Source: Paramagnetospirillum caucaseum (GTDB lineage Bacteria > Pseudomonadota > Alphaproteobacteria > Rhodospirillales > Magnetospirillaceae). Taken from it: a DNA stretch of 64,000 nt. The position numbers were made by a program, and so were the translations under genes. The DNA lies in assembly GCF_000342045.1 (NCBI RefSeq), contig NZ_AONQ01000012.1, positions 22,421 through 86,420 on the forward strand, in the 5' to 3' direction. Under the pieces are notes generated by a model. It was not told the DNA's origin. It saw nothing but the letters and a program-made list of their open reading frames with translations, and made no database searches. The stretch's first letter is position 1, and every line of letters begins with the position of its first letter. Positions 47,150-56,599 of the stretch are shown here, one piece after another.

Positions 47150-48241
47150 TTATCGTGAACCCTGGCGGGCGAGGCGTTCCACCGCCATGAAGGCGCCGAG
47201 AACGGCCTGCTTGCGGTCGAGATGGACCGCTTCGGTGCGGGCGAACAGGGTGGTGATCTTTTCCCATACCTCCAGCCAATGTTCAAGGCTGGCCGCCGCC
47301 AGCAGGCGCTCCATCAGGGCGCCCTCGCCCGCCACCACCTCGGCCATGCCGGCCCCCTTGCGGCCGCCGGCACGGATCAGGCGGGCCAGCCACCAGCCCA
47401 GCAATTCGGTGACGGTACGGAACGATCCGTCGTTCTCGGGCCGTGCCACCTTGTCGCCGAAGGCATGCAGCGCCGGCACGTCCAGGCGTGGCAGACCGTG
47501 CAGCAGGTCGAGCAGTTCGCGGTAGAGGTCCAGTCCGCCCTCGTCGGCCAGCCCTAAGGCCTTGCCGATGCTGCCCTCGCCCAGCTTGGCCAGGGCGGCC
47601 ACCTCGCTCGGCCCCAATTCGGGGCGCTGGCGGGTCAGCAGATCGGCCACCACGCCGTCCTCCAGCGGCTGGAGCATCAGGCGGCGGCAGCGCGAACGGA
47701 TGGTGGGAAGCAACCGGCCGGGAGAATGGGAAACAAGCAACATCAAGGCGTTGCGCGGTGGTTCCTCCAGAACCTTCAGCACCGCGTTGGCGGCGTTGCG
47801 GTTCATTTCGTCGGCGGAATCGATGATCACCACCCGCCAGCCGCCCTCGGCCGGCGTCAGCGACATGAAGTGGCCGATGCCGCGCACGTCCTCGACCACG
47901 ATCTCGGAGCGCAGCTTGCTCTTCTTGTCGTCGGTCCAGCCGCGCTCCACGGTTTGCAGATCGGCATGGCCCTGGGCGGCGATGCGGCGGAACACCGGAT
48001 GATCCGGGCGAATCTCCAGGTTGGACGGCGCGTCGCCGAACAGCCCGCCGCCCTCCCCGCCTCCCGCCAGCACGAAGCGGGCGAAGCGATAGGCGAGCGT
48101 CGCCTTGCCGATGCCCTTGGGGCCGCACAGCAGCCAGGCATGGGCCAGCCGCCCCGAATTCCAGGCGTCGAGCAGCGCCGTCTCGGCCGCCGCATGGCCG
48201 AACAACTCGGAGGTTTCGCGCGGATGGGGGGACTCGGTCAT
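47150..48241 (-). CDS. holB: DNA polymerase III subunit delta'
   Basis: A 363-residue AAA+ clamp-loader subunit. Walker A is GPKGIGKATLAYRFA, sensor-1 region LMLLVSHSPGRLLPTIRSRC contains the SRC arginine finger, and DSADEMNRNAANAVLKVLEE matches delta'. The zinc-binding cysteines of the E. coli protein are not seen. ATG 48241 begins MTESPHPRETSELFGH; upstream codons in frame are made of a REP-like repeat and are not used. It is located between tmk and metG, as in many bacteria. Confidence 0.92.
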   Translation of the reverse strand: MTESPHPRETSELFGHAAAETALLDAWNSGRLAHAWLLCGPKGIGKATLAYRFARFVLAGGGEGGGLFGDAPSNLEIRPDHPVFRRIAAQGHADLQTVERGWTDDKKSKLRSEIVVEDVRGIGHFMSLTPAEGGWRVVIIDSADEMNRNAANAVLKVLEEPPRNALMLLVSHSPGRLLPTIRSRCRRLMLQPLEDGVVADLLTRQRPELGPSEVAALAKLGEGSIGKALGLADEGGLDLYRELLDLLHGLPRLDVPALHAFGDKVARPENDGSFRTVTELLGWWLARLIRAGGRKGAGMAEVVAGEGALMERLLAAASLEHWLEVWEKITTLFARTEAVHLDRKQAVLGAFMAVERLARQGSR

Positions 48242-48246
48242 GGGGT

Positions 48247-48312
48247 ATGCGGGCGGGACGCCCGCGCTCCGAAATGGCGCTTTTCCCGGGAGCGCGGGCA
48301 TCCCGCCCGCAT
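48247..48312. repeat. REP-like palindromic element (REPIN-type pair)
   Basis: Two 24-base arms, 48247-48270 (ATGCGGGCGGGACGCCCGCG...) and 48289-48312 (its reverse complement with one mismatch), surround an 18-nt spacer. Each arm is itself palindromic (GGGCGGGACGCCC-like). It fills the 85-bp tmk-holB gap and ends 6 bases before the holB start. A diverged copy is at 21961-22013. Confidence 0.85.
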
Positions 48313-48326
48313 GAATAAGAATCCGC

Positions 48327-48968
48327 TCATGGCACCGGCAGCCGGGCCCGCACGGTGGCCATGATGTCGCCGTGCACCTCGTCCGGGCCGTGGCTGGCGT
48401 CGATCACGGCGCAGCGTATGGGGTTGGCGGCGGCGATGCCGAGGAAACCCTGGCGCAGGCGCTGGTGAAACCCCAGGCCCATGCGCTCGTAGCGGTCTTC
48501 CGCCCCGCCCCTCGCCCCGGCCCGCTCGAGGCCCTTCTCCACCGGCAGATCGAGCACCAGGGTGAGGTCGGGGGCGAAATGCCCCACGGCGACGCGGTAC
48601 AGGCTGGCGATGACCTCCGGATCAAGGCCGTGGCCGAAACCCTGATAGGCCAGGGTCGAATCGGCGAAGCGGTCCGAGATCACCCAGGCGCCGCGCTCCA
48701 GGGCCGGCCATACGGTCTTGACCAGATGGTCGCGCCGCGCCGCGAAGTGGAGCAGCGCCTCGGTCACCCCGTCCCAGCGATTGGTGTCGCCTTCGACCAG
48801 CAGGGCGCGGATGACCTCGGCCCCGGTCGAGCCGCCGGGCTCGCGGGTGGTGACCACCATCAGGCCCTCGTCGCGCAGGCTATCCGCCAGCAGGCGCACC
48901 TGGGTGGACTTGCCGGCCCCCTCGCCGCCCTCGAAGGTGATGAAGCGTCCGCGGGCCGGTGCGTCCAT
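48327..48968 (-). CDS. tmk: Thymidylate kinase
   Basis: A 213-residue P-loop kinase phosphorylating dTMP to dTDP. The P-loop is FEGGEGAGKSTQ near residue 13, followed by TREPGGSTGAEVIRALL and the SDRFADSTLAYQGFG motif. The lid region RGGAEDRYERMG lies at about residue 145. tmk starts 6 bp after the carboxypeptidase stop and precedes holB, the common order. Confidence 0.96.
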   Translation of the reverse strand: MDAPARGRFITFEGGEGAGKSTQVRLLADSLRDEGLMVVTTREPGGSTGAEVIRALLVEGDTNRWDGVTEALLHFAARRDHLVKTVWPALERGAWVISDRFADSTLAYQGFGHGLDPEVIASLYRVAVGHFAPDLTLVLDLPVEKGLERAGARGGAEDRYERMGLGFHQRLRQGFLGIAAANPIRCAVIDASHGPDEVHGDIMATVRARLPVP

Positions 48969-48974
48969 CGGCGT

Positions 48975-50135
48975 CTAGCCCTTCTTGCCCCAGAGGATGC
49001 GCTTGAAGGCGGTGGACATGCGGCCGCCAAAGCCCAGCTTCTCCACGTCGGCGGCGGCCACCATGGGCACCTCCACCGGAACCATGCCCGGGGCGGTGAC
49101 CACGATCTTGCCCACTTCCTGGCCGGCCTTGACCGGGGCGGCGATGGGGCCGTTATAGATGGTGGTGACCTTCATCTCGGGACGGTTGCGCCGCTGCATG
49201 GTGACCTCCAGGCCGCCCTTGGCGAGCAGCGGCACGGTCCCGGCCTGGCCCAGCCAGACCTCGGCGTCGGGGATCACCTCCTCGCCGGCCTTGAACAGGG
49301 CGTAGGTCTCCCATTCGCGGAAGGCCCATTCGGTCAGGCGGCGCGATTCCTCGGCCCGCTCCTTCATGGAGCCCATGCCGTTCAGCACCATGATGATGCG
49401 GCGGTTGCCCCGCTTGATGGAGGCGGCCAGGCCATAGCCGGCGGCGGCGGTGTGGCCGGTCTTCAGGCCGTCGGCGCCCGGCGTACTGTAGAGCAGCGGA
49501 TTGCGGTTGCCCTGCTTGATGCCGTTGAACACGAACTCCATCTGGCTGAACAGCGGATAGTATTCGGGGAAATCGGCGATCAGGCGGCGCGACAGCACCG
49601 ACAGGTCGCGCGCCGTCATCAGGTGGCCGGGCTCGGGCCAGCCGCTGGCGTTCTTGAAGATGGAATGGGTCAGGCCGATCTGGCGGGACTTGCGGGTCTC
49701 CTCCTCGGCGAAGGCCTCCTCCGAGCCGGAATAGGCCTCGGCCAGCACCGAACAGGCGTCGTTGCCCGACTGGATCACCACGCCCTTCAGCAATTCCTCG
49801 ACGGTGGCCGTGGAATTCACCGGCAGGAACATCAGCGAGCCTTCGGACTTGTAGTGCCGCTTCCAGGCGGTCTCGCTGACCGGCAGGCGGTCGCCCGGCT
49901 TCCAGGCGCCGCTCTTCAGCTTGTCGAAGACCATGTAGACGGTCATCAGCTTGCTCATGGAGCTGGGGACCATCATCTCGTCGGCATTCTTCTCCATCAG
50001 CACCTGGCCGCTGGCGTGATCGACGATGATGGCCTGCCGGGCGGCGGTCTCGATGGACTGGGCCCGGACCGGAAGCGACAGGGCCGGAAGCAACAGGGCC
50101 GCGACCAGCGAGCGGCGGAGGAAAGCGAGCATCAC
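48975..50135 (-). CDS. D-alanyl-D-alanine carboxypeptidase (PBP5/6 family)
   Basis: A 386-residue low-molecular-weight penicillin-binding protein that trims the terminal D-Ala of peptidoglycan stem peptides. A signal peptide ends near PVRAQS (residue 26). The serine active site is SMSK (Ser59-Lys62), with SGN in VIQSGNDACS and KTG in GLKTGHTAAAG. The C-terminal beta-rich PBP5_C domain is present. DacA, DacC and DacD cannot be told apart, so no symbol is given. It is preceded by rlpA, 16 bp away. Confidence 0.94.
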   Translation of the reverse strand: MMLAFLRRSLVAALLLPALSLPVRAQSIETAARQAIIVDHASGQVLMEKNADEMMVPSSMSKLMTVYMVFDKLKSGAWKPGDRLPVSETAWKRHYKSEGSLMFLPVNSTATVEELLKGVVIQSGNDACSVLAEAYSGSEEAFAEEETRKSRQIGLTHSIFKNASGWPEPGHLMTARDLSVLSRRLIADFPEYYPLFSQMEFVFNGIKQGNRNPLLYSTPGADGLKTGHTAAAGYGLAASIKRGNRRIIMVLNGMGSMKERAEESRRLTEWAFREWETYALFKAGEEVIPDAEVWLGQAGTVPLLAKGGLEVTMQRRNRPEMKVTTIYNGPIAAPVKAGQEVGKIVVTAPGMVPVEVPMVAAADVEKLGFGGRMSTAFKRILWGKKG

Positions 50136-50151
50136 GACGGCCTATCTGTTG

Positions 50152-51126
50152 TTAATCGACGACGACGCGGGCGTCCTGCGCCCCCTTGGCGACCACGGCG
50201 TCGAGGACCCGGTCGGCTTCCTCGACGTTGGACATCGGCCCCAGCCGGACCCGGAACAGGGTCTTGCCCTGGACACTGACCTGCTGCAGCTGGGCCTTGC
50301 CCACCGGCGACAGGCGGGCAACCATGCGGTGGGCGTTGTCGTGACGGCCGAACGACCCGGCCTGGACGTAGATGGAGGTGGGGCGTACCGCCACGGATTT
50401 CACCTCCTGGGTGGCGATTTCCCGTTCCACCGCCTCGGGGGTCATGCCGCGCTGCTGCGGCTGGGCCGACGAGGCGACGGTGAGATTGCCGTTGCCGTTG
50501 TTCTTGACGCCGGGAGGCGGCGGCAGGGATTCCGCCGAGACCGAGCCGCGCGGCGCGGCGCTCGCCACCTTGGGCTCGTTGCCGGCGGTGTCGGGCTTGA
50601 GCTTGCCGGCCAGGACGCGGCTTTCCTCGCTCAGCACCTGGACGCGCACCTTGGCGGTGCCCTTGCCCTCCATGCCCAGCAGCTGCGCCGATTTGCGCGA
50701 CAGGTCGATGATGCGGCCGTTGACGAAGGGGCCGCGGTCGTTGACGCGCACGATGATCGAGCGCCCGTTCTCCAGGTTGGTCACCCGGGCGATGGACGGC
50801 ATCTGCAGCGTCTTGTGGGCGGCGGTGACGGCGTTCTGGTCGAAGGTCTCGCCGTTGGCGGTCAGCTTGGCGTGGAAGTCGGGACCGTACCAGGAGGCGA
50901 TGCCGGTCTCATCATAGGCGAAGTCTTCCTGGGGATAGTACCAGACCCCCGCCACCTGATAGGGCTTGCCCACCTTGTAGTTGGTGGCGGCCGAGGCCGA
51001 GGGCGGCGGCGGCGCGTCGCCGCCCACCGCCGTCTTGGCCATGTGGCCGAACAGGTTCATCTCGGCGCAGCCGGACAGGACGGTTGCGGAGAGCAGCAGC
51101 AGCGCCAAGCGCGTCTTTCGCGACAT
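50152..51126 (-). CDS. rlpA: Septal ring lytic transglycosylase RlpA with SPOR domain
   Basis: A 324-residue lipoprotein with lipobox LSGC (Cys20). The double-psi beta-barrel (about residues 70-165) carries GIASWYGPDFHAKLTANGE and the catalytic Asp region VRVNDRGPFVNGRIIDLS. A proline/asparagine-rich linker leads to a C-terminal SPOR domain (about 245-324; IYVQAGSFGRHDNAHRMVAR) that binds denuded glycan at the division site. Its pairing with a PBP5-type carboxypeptidase is the widely conserved rlpA-dac order. Confidence 0.94.
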   Translation of the reverse strand: MSRKTRLALLLLSATVLSGCAEMNLFGHMAKTAVGGDAPPPPSASAATNYKVGKPYQVAGVWYYPQEDFAYDETGIASWYGPDFHAKLTANGETFDQNAVTAAHKTLQMPSIARVTNLENGRSIIVRVNDRGPFVNGRIIDLSRKSAQLLGMEGKGTAKVRVQVLSEESRVLAGKLKPDTAGNEPKVASAAPRGSVSAESLPPPPGVKNNGNGNLTVASSAQPQQRGMTPEAVEREIATQEVKSVAVRPTSIYVQAGSFGRHDNAHRMVARLSPVGKAQLQQVSVQGKTLFRVRLGPMSNVEEADRVLDAVVAKGAQDARVVVD

Positions 51127-51166
51127 CTAGTCCCCTCCCCACGGGCCCGGCCAAAGATGTGGTAGT

Positions 51167-52201
51167 CTACTTGGCACCGATGCGGTCCGCAAGATGCCCC
51201 GCCGCCAGGGCGAAGAAGGTGGAGCGGTTCCACTTCATGGTGGTGCGGAAATTGTCGTAGACCAGGAAAGCCGGGCCCTTGGTGCCCTCGGCCAGAACGA
51301 TCGAGGCGGAAAGCTCGCGGGCGGGCAGCGCCTTGCCGTCAGCGGCCTTGACCCCCAGGGCCGCCCATTCCCTGACGCTCTTGCGGGTGTCGGCGCCCAG
51401 CAGGGCGCGGGGGAAATCGGCGGGCAGCCTGACGGCGCGGCCCCAGGTCTGGTCACCCTTCCAGCCTTCCTGCGACAGGTAGTTGGCCGCCGAGGCTAGG
51501 GCGTCGGAACGGTTGGTCCAGATGTTGCGCTTGCCGTCGCCGTCCCAGTCCACCGCAAACTTGAGGAAGGTCGACGGCATGAACTGGCACTGGCCCATGG
51601 CCCCGGCCCACGAGCCGATCATGTTGGCCGGCGCGATATGGCCCTGGTCGAGGATGGCGAGCGCGCTCATCAACTCGGTGCGGAAATACTTGGAGCGCCG
51701 CCCGTCATAGGCCAGGGTGGCCAGGGACGACACCACCGACATGCCGCCGGTATTCTTGCCGAAATTGGTCTCGATCCCCCACAGGGCCACCACGAAGCGC
51801 GGCTGTACGCCGTAGCGACGCTCGATCTCGGTGAGCAGCGCCTTGTTCTCGGCCAGCTTGCGCCGCCCCTCCTCCACCCGGGACGGCGTGACGATGCGGC
51901 CCAGATATTCGTTGAAGGACAGGGTGAATTCCGGCTGCTTGCGATCCAGCTCGATCACCCGGTCGATATGGGTGACGTTGGCCAACGCCGTGTCGAGGGT
52001 CTGGGGCCGCAGCCCCTTTTCCAGGGCTTCGGTGCGAATTCCGGCCAGGAAGGCGGAAAAGCCGCTGTCGGCCGTCACCGTCGCCGCCTTGGGCTGTTCG
52101 GCCTGGACAGCCGGTTCCTCGGCCGAGGCGGCGCAACCGCCCAGTGCGAGGGAAGCCACGGCCATTCCGGCCATCATCCAAGATTTCGTCGCCCAAGCCA
52201 T
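51167..52201 (-). CDS. mltB: Membrane-bound lytic murein transglycosylase B
   Basis: A 344-residue GH103 enzyme cutting the MurNAc-GlcNAc bond with 1,6-anhydro product formation. The signal peptide ends in lipobox LGGC (Cys23). The catalytic glutamate is Glu144 in LWGIETNFGKNTGG, and GSWAGAMGQCQFMPSTFLKFAVD is the family hallmark. ATG 52201 has GGGGTTTGG upstream; ATG 52228 is an alternative adding nine residues. The frame is open further but there runs across ydcF on the same strand. It lies 40 bp before rlpA, so three wall enzymes follow each other. Confidence 0.95.
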   Translation of the reverse strand: MAWATKSWMMAGMAVASLALGGCAASAEEPAVQAEQPKAATVTADSGFSAFLAGIRTEALEKGLRPQTLDTALANVTHIDRVIELDRKQPEFTLSFNEYLGRIVTPSRVEEGRRKLAENKALLTEIERRYGVQPRFVVALWGIETNFGKNTGGMSVVSSLATLAYDGRRSKYFRTELMSALAILDQGHIAPANMIGSWAGAMGQCQFMPSTFLKFAVDWDGDGKRNIWTNRSDALASAANYLSQEGWKGDQTWGRAVRLPADFPRALLGADTRKSVREWAALGVKAADGKALPARELSASIVLAEGTKGPAFLVYDNFRTTMKWNRSTFFALAAGHLADRIGAK

Positions 52202-52266
52202 GCGCCAAACCCCAAATCTGGTAAGCATCCGGGTGTTGTGCCACACTTTGGCCAATGACTGCAATC

Positions 52267-53067
52267 TCAAGGCTGCGGCAACAGCGCGTCGGTCCAGCCC
52301 ATCAGGCGGTAGATCACCAGCCCCAGCCCTTCGTGGATCAGCGGTCCCAACCCGGAAATCCCCTTCTGGGGGCTGAAACGCAATTCGCTCCACCACGGCC
52401 CCGGCCGCCCGGTGGTGTTGTAATCGACCGGAATGGGGATGACCGGCCAGTCCACGGCGCGGAAACAACCCACGGCCCTCGGCATATGTCCGGCCGAGGT
52501 GATCAGCAGCCAGGTCTCGCCCGGCTTGGGCTGCATGATCTCCTTGGCGCGGGTGGCGTTCTCGCGGGTATTGCGCGAGTCCCGCTCGAAGACGATGCGG
52601 CCGGTGTCGAAGCCCAGGTCGCGGTAGAAGATCTCGGCGTAATCGGCCTCGCGCAGCGTCTGGTCGAAGGCGTTCCCCGAGCCGCCGCTGAACATCAGCC
52701 GGGCCTCGGGATAGCGCCGCGCCAGGGGAAACAGCGCGGTCATGCGGGTGACGGCGCTGCCCACCGCCACCTGCCCCCGCGCCGCGCTCAAGGCCGGGCT
52801 GATGGCCCCGCCCAGCACGATGATGCCGTCCACCCTGTCGGGCAGGGGATCGGGGGCGGAGAAACGTCCCTCCAGCCGGGTCATGGCCCATCGCTCCACC
52901 GGCACGACGGAAAGGACGACGACCGTCAGCAGGGTGACGCCGAGCACGGTGCGCCCGGCGCGCAGCCAGCGCCGCGACAGAGTCAGCAGCCAGCCGGCAA
53001 TGACCAGCAGCAGGAACACCGTGGCCGGATCGGTGACGTAGCCGAGAAGTTTGGACAGCACGAACAT
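52267..53067 (-). CDS. YdcF/ElyC family (DUF218) membrane protein
   Basis: A 266-residue protein with two N-terminal transmembrane helices (about residues 15-32 and 38-55) and a periplasmic DUF218 domain. Motifs are DGIIVLGGAI, RLMFSGGSGNAF, ERDSRNTRENA and LLITSAGHMPRAVGCF. ElyC, the best-studied relative, affects undecaprenyl-phosphate use in envelope synthesis. Position beside mltB fits an envelope role, but the reaction is unknown. Confidence 0.87.
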   Translation of the reverse strand: MFVLSKLLGYVTDPATVFLLLVIAGWLLTLSRRWLRAGRTVLGVTLLTVVVLSVVPVERWAMTRLEGRFSAPDPLPDRVDGIIVLGGAISPALSAARGQVAVGSAVTRMTALFPLARRYPEARLMFSGGSGNAFDQTLREADYAEIFYRDLGFDTGRIVFERDSRNTRENATRAKEIMQPKPGETWLLITSAGHMPRAVGCFRAVDWPVIPIPVDYNTTGRPGPWWSELRFSPQKGISGLGPLIHEGLGLVIYRLMGWTDALLPQP

Positions 53068-53120
53068 GGGACCGCATGTTGCCGCCGCCCCGCCCCGATG
53101 TCACCGCCTTTCGTCCCCCC

Positions 53121-53149
53121 TTGCACTTGGGCCATAGGGACGATATCAA
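53121..53149 (+). promoter_or_regulatory. Probable promoter of tRNA-Ser
   Basis: TTGCAC (53121-53126) and TATCAA (53144-53149) are spaced by 17 bases, and the tRNA begins 10 bases after the second box, ideal for a stable-RNA promoter. It is just upstream of, and divergent from, the YdcF gene start. Confidence 0.55.
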
Positions 53150-53159
53150 ACGGGGCAGC

Positions 53160-53247
53160 GGAAGGGTGGCAGAGTGGTCTATTGCAGCGGTCTTGAAAAC
53201 CGCAGGGGTGCAAGCCTCCGGGGGTTCGAATCCCTCCCCTTCCGCCA
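53160..53247 (+). tRNA. tRNA-Ser (anticodon TGA)
   Basis: An 88-nt type II tRNA. The acceptor arm GGAAGGG pairs with CCCTTCC, followed by discriminator G and an encoded CCA (53245-53247). The anticodon stem GCGGT/ACCGC encloses loop CTTGAAA with TGA as anticodon. A long variable arm with AGGGGTGCAAGCCT is typical of serine tRNA, and the T-arm has GGGTTCGAATCCC. It reads UCA and probably other UCN codons. Confidence 0.97.
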
Positions 53248-53260
53248 TCCTGCCTCGCGC

Positions 53261-54112
53261 TCAGTTCAGTAAGGCCCCCATAGCCTCGCACTCCTCGTCC
53301 GCCAGCGCGAAATCGGCGATTTCCAGGTCTTCCCGCATGTGCCCGGCCGAGCTTGTCCCGGTGAGCGGGATGATTTCCATCTGGCTGAGAAAGCGGAAGA
53401 AAATCTGCGCGGCGGTCCGCCGGTACTTGGCCATCAGTGCCTTGACCGTGTCATGGGCCAGGATGTCCGGGTTGGCGGTCAGAGTCCAGAAGCTCTGGTA
53501 GAGGATACCGTGCTGGCGGCAATAGGCGCGCAGGACGCGGTCGAAGCCGGTGGCGGCGTGGAAGCGGTTCTGGACCAATGCCGGTTTGATGCGGGAGGTC
53601 TCGCAGAGGTGGCGCAGAACCTCGGGGTCGTAGCAATTGCTGATCCCCAGTTGCCGCACGCCGCCGGCATCGAAGAGGGTCTCCATGGCGCCCCACACTT
53701 CGCGGAAGCCGGAGGGATCGGCCAGGGGCGAATGCAGGACGAGGCCGTCCAGGACGTCCGTTCCCAGGTTGATGCGGGAGCGCTCGAACGACTGCGCCAC
53801 CTGTCGGGCCAAACTGGCCGAGGGATCATAGGGGATGCGTTGGGGGTCCTGGCCCGGCAGCGGCGTGAACTTGGTCTGGATGTAAAGATCCTGGCGGCGC
53901 AGGCCCTTGGCCAGGGCGGCGGCCAGTCCGGCCCCCACGCCGGCCTCGTCGTAATGCTTGGGCTGGCAGGCGGTATCGATGCCGCGGAACCCCTGGGCCA
54001 GGGCCAGTTCGACCAGGCCGGCCGTCCGCTCCTTCTTCCAGGCGGTGCCGTAGAGGATGCGGGGCATGGCGACGCCCTGATTGGACGTCCAGGCCTGATC
54101 GGCGGCAATCAT
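53261..54112 (-). CDS. Aldo/keto reductase family protein
   Basis: A 283-residue TIM-barrel NADPH oxidoreductase. The catalytic tetrad is suggested by FRGIDTACQPKHYDEAGVG (Asp, Tyr), YIQTKFTP (Lys) and LVLHSPL (His). The C-terminal half has GISNCYDPEVLRHL and IIPLTGTSS. The substrate is unknown. ATG 54112 has AGGGGGATGGG upstream; ATG 54067 (MPRILYGTAW) is an alternative. It follows livF by 59 bp on the same strand and could be the last gene of that transcript. It ends 13 bp from the convergent tRNA-Ser. Confidence 0.88.
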   Translation of the reverse strand: MIAADQAWTSNQGVAMPRILYGTAWKKERTAGLVELALAQGFRGIDTACQPKHYDEAGVGAGLAAALAKGLRRQDLYIQTKFTPLPGQDPQRIPYDPSASLARQVAQSFERSRINLGTDVLDGLVLHSPLADPSGFREVWGAMETLFDAGGVRQLGISNCYDPEVLRHLCETSRIKPALVQNRFHAATGFDRVLRAYCRQHGILYQSFWTLTANPDILAHDTVKALMAKYRRTAAQIFFRFLSQMEIIPLTGTSSAGHMREDLEIADFALADEECEAMGALLN

Positions 54113-54171
54113 CCCATCCCCCTGCCGTTGCGCCTTGAACCAGATCGGGCCTGCGTCACCCGGATTCAAGG

Positions 54172-54875
<704 letters not shown>

Positions 54876-54876
<1 letters not shown>

Positions 54877-55607
54877 CACGGCGTCTCCTGTCCCAGATAG
54901 CAGTCCAGCACCCTTGGGTCGCGCACCACCTCGTCCGGCGTACCCTCGCAGACCGGCTTGCCGGTGTTGATCACCACCACCCGCTGGGACAGGGCCATCA
55001 CGGCGCGCATGACATGTTCGATCAGCACGATGGTCAGGCCGGTCTCGCGGTTGAGCGTGCGGAAGGTCTCGACCATGCGGTCGGTCTCGGCGGGACGCAG
55101 GCCGGCCATCACCTCGTCCAGCAGCAGCAGCTTGGGACCGGTGGCCAGCGCCCGGGCCACCTCCAGGCATTTGCGGTCGGGCAGCGTCAGGCCGCGGGCC
55201 ATCTGGCGGCGTTTGTCGGCCAGCCCCAGCAGGTCCAGCACCTCGCGGGCCCGGCGGCGCGCCTGTCCCACGTCGTGGGTCCAGCGCAGGGCGCCGATCA
55301 GCACATTCTCCTCCACCGAGATGTTGCCGAACGGCTTGACCAGTTGGAAGGTGCGCCCCACCCCGGCCCGGCAGACCTGATCGGGACGCAGGCCGACCAG
55401 GGAGGCGCCTTCCAGCTCGACCCGTCCGCCGTCTGGTTGAAAGACCCCGGCGATCATATTGAAAACAGTGGTTTTTCCCGCGCCGTTGGGGCCGATCAGC
55501 GCCACCACCTCGCCGGCCCCGACGCTGAACGATACGCCGTCCACGGCGCGCAGGCCGCGGAAATTCTTGACCAGACCCTCGACGAGGAGCAGCGGCGCGG
55601 CGCTCAC
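54876..55607 (-). CDS. livG: Branched-chain amino acid ABC transporter ATP-binding protein LivG
   Basis: A 243-residue ABC ATPase with Walker A GPNGAGKTTVFN and the LivG-type insertion VGRTFQLVKPFGNISVEENV. The signature region reads LTLPDRKCLEVARAL where a LivG usually has LTL/LSYGEQR, so the ABC signature is unusual. Walker B is LLLLDEVMAGL. It starts with GTG 55607, overlapping the livM stop by 4 bp (GTGA), behind GGAGGAC. The substrate of the system could be a branched-chain amino acid, another amino acid or an amide. Confidence 0.92.
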
Positions 55608-56599
55608 CTGTCGTCCTCCCCGTCCCCATCCCCCGGTTCCAGGCCCAGGCGGGCGCGCGCCCAAGGCCAGACGCCGTCGGGCAGGAACTTGACGATGGCC
55701 AGCAGCGCCAGGCCGTAGCACAGCTGCTTGATGCCCGCCGCCTTGAATCCCATGGCCTCGGTGGCCATGGTGATCCCCTCGCCCAGGGGGGTAAGGATCA
55801 GCGCCCCCAGGATCGGCCCGAACAGGGTGCCCAGCCCGCCGACGATGGGGGCCAGGATGATCTCGATGGACCGGTTCATGCCGAAGGCCTGATTGGGGAA
55901 CAGATTGTTGTAGTAGAAGGCGAAAAATACTCCGCCCAGCGCGGTCAGACCGGCCGACAGCATCACGGCGGCGAGCTTGGCGCGGAACACGTTGATGCCC
56001 AGCGCGGCGGCCGCCTCCTGATCTTCCCGCACCGCCAGCCAGGTATAGCCGAGGCGCGAGCGCACCAGCCGGCGGCACAGCAGGAAGATGCCGGCCGTCA
56101 TGGCGAGGATCAGGTAGTAGAACATCAGCGGATGGCCGCGCAGATGGACCAGGTCGATGCCGCTGCGGTCGCCCACCGGCAGGAACAGCCCGCCCGGGCC
56201 GCCCAGGCCGGGGATGTGCTCGAACAGGATGCGGGTGAACTCGGCGAAGGCGATGGTCAGCAGGGCGAAATAGACGCCCTTGACCCCGAAGCGGAAGCCC
56301 AGCGACCCGACGACGCCGCCGGCCAGCGCCGCCACCGCCACCGAGGCGAACAGGCCGAACACCGCCGGCACCCCCAGATGGACGAACAGCGCCGCCGCGG
56401 TATAGGCCCCCAGGCCGACATAAAGGGTATGGCCGAGGGACAGTTGCCCGGCGAAGCCCATCATGATGTTCCACGCCTGCCCCACATAGGCGAAGTACAT
56501 CACCACCACCAGCACCGACAGCAGATAGGGCCCGGCCACCAGGGGGGCCAGGGCGAAGGCGGCCAGCAACAGGCCGAGCAGGATAGCCTGGCGGCTCAT
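55604..56599 (-). CDS. livM: Branched-chain amino acid ABC transporter permease LivM
   Basis: A 331-residue polytopic permease with about nine hydrophobic segments. The motifs AWNIMMGFAGQLSLGHTLYVG and GRSWLAIRED-like LGYTWLAVREDQEAAAALGI (the coupling helix) are diagnostic, as is the EIILAPIVGGLGTLFGP region. It overlaps livH by 4 bp (ATGA) and livG by 4 bp. Confidence 0.94.
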   Translation of the reverse strand: MSRQAILLGLLLAAFALAPLVAGPYLLSVLVVVMYFAYVGQAWNIMMGFAGQLSLGHTLYVGLGAYTAAALFVHLGVPAVFGLFASVAVAALAGGVVGSLGFRFGVKGVYFALLTIAFAEFTRILFEHIPGLGGPGGLFLPVGDRSGIDLVHLRGHPLMFYYLILAMTAGIFLLCRRLVRSRLGYTWLAVREDQEAAAALGINVFRAKLAAVMLSAGLTALGGVFFAFYYNNLFPNQAFGMNRSIEIILAPIVGGLGTLFGPILGALILTPLGEGITMATEAMGFKAAGIKQLCYGLALLAIVKFLPDGVWPWARARLGLEPGDGDGEDDR

